A stretch of 17,015 bases of DNA from Deltaproteobacteria bacterium RBG_13_61_14 (GTDB taxonomy: Bacteria > RBG-13-61-14). This document shows, piece by piece, positions 13,905-17,015 of the stretch. The stretch covers positions 1 to 17,015 of the forward strand of contig MGQK01000028.1 of NCBI GenBank assembly GCA_001797815.1. Direction: 5' to 3'. The translations under genes and the position numbers were made by a program. The notes under the pieces are model-generated. The model saw only the letters and a list, made by a program, of their open reading frames with translations, was not told the DNA's origin and searched no databases. Positions within the stretch are counted from its first letter, which is position 1. Every line of letters starts with the position of its first letter.

Positions 13905-14126
13905 ATGAGCGCAGTCAAGATTGTGGCCATCGTGCTGATCGCGGCCGGCATCCTGGGGCTGGTGTATGGCAAGTTCGTCTACACCAAGGAAACCCACAGC
14001 ACCAAGTTGGGCGCGCTCGAGCTGTTGGTCAAGGACCGGGAGACGGTCAACGTCCCGGCCTGGGTTGGCGTGGGGGCGATCGTGGTCGGCGGCGTGCTCC
14101 TGCTGATCCCGCGCAAGAAGAGCTAG
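13905..14126 (+). CDS. Small two-helix membrane protein (DUF3185-like)
   Basis: Predicted 73-aa protein with an excellent ribosome site (AAGGAGG, seven bases before ATG). Residues 4-22 form a first membrane helix (IVAIVLIAAGILGLVYG), then a polar loop with YTKETHSTKLGALELLVKDRE, then VNVPAWVGVGAIVVGGVLLL and a basic end. This layout (helix, Y-T-xx-K, L-G-x-L/I, K-x-x-xx-P, helix) is a common small membrane protein annotated as DUF3185 or hypothetical in many bacteria. Function is unknown. It probably shares a transcript with the preceding lipoprotein gene. Confidence 0.75.
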   Translation: MSAVKIVAIVLIAAGILGLVYGKFVYTKETHSTKLGALELLVKDRETVNVPAWVGVGAIVVGGVLLLIPRKKS

Positions 14127-14162
14127 GCTCAAGGAGGAGAATGGAAGGAGAATAGGGTTAAA

Positions 14163-14209
14163 GCTTTACTTTAAACCTAAGGCTTGACCGGGATTAGGAA
14201 GTCTGCCAG
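14163..14209. repeat. Left copy of 47-bp imperfect direct repeat
   Basis: This copy and the one at 14978-15024 match at 37 of 47 positions without gaps by manual alignment. Conserved cores are ACTTTAAAC and AAGGCTTGAC. Together they bracket the toxin-antitoxin pair. A partial third copy of the start (AACTTTACATTAAAC) follows at about 14224. Confidence 0.7.
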
Positions 14210-14292
14210 AGATCGGGGTCAGAACTTTACATTAAACATTACAATGCTGCATAATAATCAACGGAAGGTTCTGGGTTTCTGGTTCGGATCCC

Positions 14293-14583
14293 CTATCGGC
14301 GATCTTTCCAGGTGTCGGGGTGTCGGTGCAAGTGCATGACGGCGAGGATCAAGATGCTGTCAGGCTCGATGCTGTAGAGGACGCCGTAAGGGAAACGGTG
14401 GACGAAGCAGCGGCGGATATCGCCTTCGAGGATGGGCCAGGCGTTCGGGTAAGCGGCGATATTTTGCGCGGTGGAGTAGACTTCCAGCGCGAATTCTTCT
14501 CCCAGTCCGGGTTCGCAATCTTCATAGTATGAGATTGCCTCGAGGTATTCCGCTTCGGCCTCGAGATGAAACGCGAATTTCAT
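14293..14583 (-). CDS. ParE/RelE-type toxin of a type II toxin-antitoxin system
   Basis: Predicted 96-aa small basic-cored protein of the RelE/ParE superfamily (PF05016). The pattern is typical: FHLEAEAEYLEAISYYEDCEPGLGEEF at the start, a middle WPILEGDIRRCFVHRFPYGVLYSIE, and the end ILAVMHLHRHPDTWKDR. The conserved Arg-rich strand (RRCFVHRFPYG) and the final HxxRxPxxW-like segment are intact. Superfamily members either cleave mRNA at ribosomes or poison DNA gyrase; sequence alone does not say which. Its ATG overlaps the antitoxin stop by 4 bp, so antitoxin is made first from one transcript. Confidence 0.9.
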   Translation of the reverse strand: MKFAFHLEAEAEYLEAISYYEDCEPGLGEEFALEVYSTAQNIAAYPNAWPILEGDIRRCFVHRFPYGVLYSIEPDSILILAVMHLHRHPDTWKDRR

Positions 14584-14807
14584 CGCGCGAATCGTGCTTT
14601 GATCTTGGCGAAGACCCGGTCTCCGGGAACAGGCTGGACCCGCCCGGAGCGCAGTTCGCGCAGGCGGCGACTCGCGGTTTCCGACCAGGCCCGATCCATG
14701 TCCGGGTTGGGCGCGTTGAGGGTGCGAAGCAACGAGTCAATGACATTGGCGCGGTCTTCCACCGGCAGCTCGGAAGCCTCGCGAATAATCTCCTGGATCG
14801 TGTGCAT
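14580..14807 (-). CDS. Antitoxin (TIGR02574/addiction-module component family)
   Basis: Predicted 75-aa antitoxin. The layout matches the family: an N-terminal helix (TIQEIIREASELPVEDRANV), DSLLRTLN, DxxRAWSETASRRLREL, and the conserved end RSGRVQPVPGDRVFAKIKAR, which usually wraps the toxin. GGAGGTG lies four bases before the ATG. Antitoxins of this kind usually repress their own promoter with the toxin; a CAGGCA/TGCCTG inverted repeat upstream could be the operator. Confidence 0.9.
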   Translation of the reverse strand: MHTIQEIIREASELPVEDRANVIDSLLRTLNAPNPDMDRAWSETASRRLRELRSGRVQPVPGDRVFAKIKARFAR

Positions 14808-14851
14808 CAGGCACCTCCATTCAATTTGATCTTAATCGGGATAGTTGCCTG
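14808..14851 (-). promoter_or_regulatory. Possible toxin-antitoxin promoter and operator
   Basis: CAGGCA (14808-14813) and TGCCTG (14846-14851) form an inverted repeat around the antitoxin ribosome site and a TAAGAT (-10-like, minus strand, 14829-14834). I see no good -35. The placement suits autoregulation by the toxin-antitoxin complex, but a six-base inverted repeat can arise by chance. Confidence 0.25.
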
Positions 14852-14977
14852 GATTCCGGCTGCTTGCCTCCAAAAGAATCCTCAGGGGCTCGTTCCAGCG
14901 AAAGGGCCAAGGCGTCTCCTGCCCCAACTATTAAAAATCATAGCAAAACTGAGTATTCATGTCAATAGATCGGGAGA

Positions 14978-15024
14978 GCTATACTTTAAACAGAAGGCTT
15001 GACAGGGTCTAGGAGTTTTGTCAG
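14978..15024. repeat. Right copy of 47-bp imperfect direct repeat
   Basis: Partner of the repeat at 14163-14209. It ends 71 bp before the GHMP kinase start. It contains TTGACA (14999-15004), whereas the left copy has TTGACC, so this copy may also carry a -35 element for the kinase gene. Confidence 0.7.
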
Positions 15025-15095
15025 GATGAGGTCATGAAGCGGTCGGACCGGATCAAATTTTGGGGAGCGGATCAAGCTCCTTTATCCATGTTCCC

Positions 15096-16097
15096 ATGCT
15101 AGTCGAGAGCCGCGCGCCCAACCGGATCCTGGACTTCGGCGGCTGGACCGACACCCACTTCGCCGGCTCGGGCAAGGTGGTCAACCTGGCCGTCACTCTC
15201 TTCGCCCATGTCACGGTGGCGACTCGCGCCGAGCCGGGAGTGACCATCCACATCCTCGACTACGGCGACCGGATCGAGCTCGCCGACGTGGTCCGCGAGC
15301 GCTACGGCACCAAGCACGACCTCTTGCTGGCCGCGCTCAAGCGGATGCAGATCCAGACCGGGCTCGACGTTTACATTACCGCCGACGTGCCCCCCGGCTG
15401 CGGCACCGGCAGCTCCGCCGCCATCACCGTGGCGCTGCTCCAGGCCCTGGCCCTGATCGCCGGAAAAGCCCTGGTCCCGCACGAGCTCGCCCGCCTGGCC
15501 CATGCCATCGAGACCGAGGAGCTCCAAAACGAGTGCGGGATCCAGGACCAGATCGCCTCCGCCTACGGCGGGCTCAACTACATTGACATGTTCGAATATC
15601 CCTTGGCCCGGGTCTCGCCCATCCCCATCGCCTCCCCGGCGCGGCTGGCGCTCGAAAGCCGGCTGCTTTTAGTTTACGAAGGCGCCGGGCATTTAAGCTC
15701 GGACGTGCACCGGGCGGTGATCGAGAGCCTGAGCCGGCCGGAAAGCAAAGTGCGCGAGCTCCTGGTTAAATTGGCTGATTGCGCCGACCGGGCCAAGGAC
15801 GCGCTCCTGCGCCAGGACCTGGAGGCGCTGGCCCGGACCATGGACGAGAACAACTCCTTGCAGAAGGCGCTCCACCCGGGCATCACCACGCCCCGGCTCG
15901 AGCGGATCGAGGCGCTGGCCCGGGAGCGAGGCGCGAAGGGAGTGATGATCAACGGCGCCGGCGGAGGCGGGAGCATCACCTTGCTTTGTGCGCCGGGATC
16001 GCGCTCGGTGGTGGCCCAGGCGCTCCGGCAGGAGGGCTTCCGCATTCTTCCTTTTGTCATCTGCCCCGAGCCGGCCCTGGCCTGGGTGGCCGGCTGA
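15096..16097 (+). CDS. GHMP-family sugar kinase, heptose-phosphate-kinase-like
   Basis: Predicted 333-aa cytoplasmic kinase with all three GHMP motifs: SRAPNRILDFGGWTDT (5-20) in the sugar-binding start, the ATP loop VPPGCGTGSSAA (98-109), and INGAGGGGSITLL (285-297). GIQDQIASAYGGLNYID (148-164) is typical of the HddA-type (D-glycero-alpha-D-manno-heptose 7-phosphate kinase) and related fucose/galactose kinases. It phosphorylates a sugar at the anomeric carbon in relatives. The ATG at 15096 fits the family start; a TTG at 15060 adds 12 odd residues, and neither has a clear ribosome site. Heptose phosphate as substrate is likely but not proven. Confidence 0.85.
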   Translation: MLVESRAPNRILDFGGWTDTHFAGSGKVVNLAVTLFAHVTVATRAEPGVTIHILDYGDRIELADVVRERYGTKHDLLLAALKRMQIQTGLDVYITADVPPGCGTGSSAAITVALLQALALIAGKALVPHELARLAHAIETEELQNECGIQDQIASAYGGLNYIDMFEYPLARVSPIPIASPARLALESRLLLVYEGAGHLSSDVHRAVIESLSRPESKVRELLVKLADCADRAKDALLRQDLEALARTMDENNSLQKALHPGITTPRLERIEALARERGAKGVMINGAGGGGSITLLCAPGSRSVVAQALRQEGFRILPFVICPEPALAWVAG

Positions 16098-16109
16098 AGA
16101 AAAGTTTCC

Positions 16110-16141
16110 ACGCCAAGGCGCCAAGGGGCCAAGGCGCTAAG
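16110..16141. repeat. Octanucleotide tandem repeat downstream of the kinase
   Basis: Four 8-bp units, ACGCCAAG, GCGCCAAG, GGGCCAAG and GCGCTAAG, follow the kinase stop by 12 bp and end in TTTTT. The unit type is like simple arrays elsewhere in the window but the period is eight. The trailing T tract is not preceded by a strong hairpin, so I do not call a terminator. Confidence 0.8.
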
Positions 16142-16263
16142 TTTTTAACTCTCTAGAGATGTCTCTTGGGGCGGGATCAGCCCCGCCCGAACTTCAGACA
16201 CGGTCCCGGTCCTCGCGGCATGCTCCGACACGGCCAAGGGGTCAAAATTGCCTTGACCGAGCG

Positions 16264-17015
16264 CTAATACTCCTTCCACTTCTTCCCCCACTTCGTCTCC
16301 ATGAACTCTCGGATCACCCGCTTGCCCTTGGTCGGGTACCAGAGGTAGTCGTGGAAGAAGTAGGACCCGAAGACGAAGAAATAGACGAGCGGGGTGTGGA
16401 AGAAGAAGTGCTGGAACCGGCTCAAGGGCCCCCACCAGAAGGGCCGGATAAAGGCGGTGGCGGCATTGTCGCCCACCGAGAAGTTCCAGCGCTCCCTGGC
16501 CGCGTCGGCGTCGCCCACGATCTCGATCTCGGAGAGGATGCCGGTGCCCAGACCCCGCTCGGTCGCCAGCCGGATGTAATCCAGCTTCATCGGGTCAAAG
16601 CCCATCATGCTCGCGCTTACCGCGTCAATCGCCACCTGGTCGCCCGAGGCCAGGATCACGTCTTTGAGATGGGGCGTCATGGTCCGCGGGCCCGGGCCGG
16701 ACCCGGCCACGGTCCCGTCCATCACCGCGAACAGGCCGGAATGGATCTCCTTTTGAATGGCGAGCAGGTCCACCAGGGTCTCGTGGATCCAGGTGTGGGT
16801 GTAGTGCCGCTTGGTGTTGAGCAGTCCGCCGAAGGCGTTCTTCATGGCGCCGGTGGTGCCGGTGTAAACGTGGCACTTCATGGTGGGCAGGTGCACGATG
16901 TTTTTGCCCTTGAAAAAGTCCGGGATATGGATGCCCTCGGGATAAATCTTGGGCAGCACCAGCATCTCCGCCTCCGGCTGAAACCGCACCCACTCCATGT
17001 CCTCCCGCCGGAAGT
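16264..17015 (-). CDS. DUF362 protein, N-terminus outside window
   Basis: At least 250 codons of a DUF362-family (PF04015) protein; the frame is still open at the right edge. Diagnostic text includes HLPTMKCHVYTGTTGAMKNA, FGGLLN, and then GLFAVMDGTVAGSGPGP, ILASGDQVAIDAVSASMMGFDP and DYIRLATERGLG, which match the family core. No cysteine pairs for iron-sulfur clusters appear in the visible part, although some relatives carry a ferredoxin domain. The C-terminal 70 residues are aromatic and basic (FFFHTPLVYFFVFGSYFF, then a basic tail) and may contact a membrane. Function of the family is unknown. It converges on the GHMP kinase with 166 bp between stops. Confidence 0.85.
   Translation of the reverse strand, partial: FRREDMEWVRFQPEAEMLVLPKIYPEGIHIPDFFKGKNIVHLPTMKCHVYTGTTGAMKNAFGGLLNTKRHYTHTWIHETLVDLLAIQKEIHSGLFAVMDGTVAGSGPGPRTMTPHLKDVILASGDQVAIDAVSASMMGFDPMKLDYIRLATERGLGTGILSEIEIVGDADAARERWNFSVGDNAATAFIRPFWWGPLSRFQHFFFHTPLVYFFVFGSYFFHDYLWYPTKGKRVIREFMETKWGKKWKEY

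Noticed and set aside
14281-14300. GGTTCGGATCCC resembling a tRNA T-arm
   Set aside because: The flanking bases do not form the five-pair T stem and no acceptor, D or anticodon arm surrounds it.
16161-16190. GC-rich hairpin between the kinase and DUF362 genes
   Set aside because: GGGGC/GCCCC can pair but no T tract follows on either strand, so it is not supported as a terminator.

Overview
The window is high-GC, gene-dense bacterial chromosome with several AT-richer gaps. The gene set (two very large polytopic YfhO-type proteins, sugar-pathway enzymes, a predicted lipoprotein, ParE/RelE toxin-antitoxin genes) suggests an uncultured Gram-negative-type bacterium, possibly Acidobacteriota/Aminicenantota-like. 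No rRNA or phylogenetic marker is present, so that placement is a guess. I found no tRNA, rRNA, CRISPR array, transposase or replication origin.

Layout. Positions 1-640 are almost gene-free. They hold a possible minus-strand RHS-like fragment at the very edge and two patches of short tandem repeats (21-bp and 7-bp units). Positions 641-6107 (minus) are a two-gene operon of overlapping YfhO-family membrane proteins; the junction contains ten 7-bp repeats that have become coding sequence. Positions 6330-6590 (plus) encode an 86-aa double zinc-ribbon protein whose second half resembles phage Mu Com. Positions 6647-8578 (minus) encode a full-length transketolase whose thiamine-diphosphate motif reads GCG instead of GDG. 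Divergent from it, 8778-12660 (plus) is a three-gene cassette: two paralogous, unusual polysaccharide-pyruvyl-transferase-like proteins and a CrtC/AttH (lipocalin-like) protein, followed by a small membrane protein. Positions 12977-13327 hold a short possible truncated ORF and a structured element that reads as an intrinsic terminator on the minus strand. Positions 13328-14126 encode a predicted lipoprotein and a two-helix membrane protein. Positions 14293-14807 (minus) are a ParE/RelE-type toxin with its antitoxin, bracketed by 47-bp imperfect direct repeats. Positions 15096-16097 (plus) encode a GHMP sugar kinase, and 16264-17015 (minus) a DUF362 protein cut by the window edge.

How it may fit together. 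Much of the window points to cell-envelope carbohydrate work: YfhO proteins (GT-C-like, envelope glycosylation), pyruvyl-transferase-fold proteins, a transketolase that could supply sedoheptulose 7-phosphate, and a GHMP kinase resembling heptose-phosphate kinases. The link is inferred from families and neighbourhood only. The best candidate for an undescribed system is the three-gene cassette at 8778-12660, whose two transferase-like proteins share signatures (VEGS, FFWWPV, TRYHA) that differ from the classical glycine-rich family pattern, coupled to a lipocalin-like hydrophobic-ligand protein.
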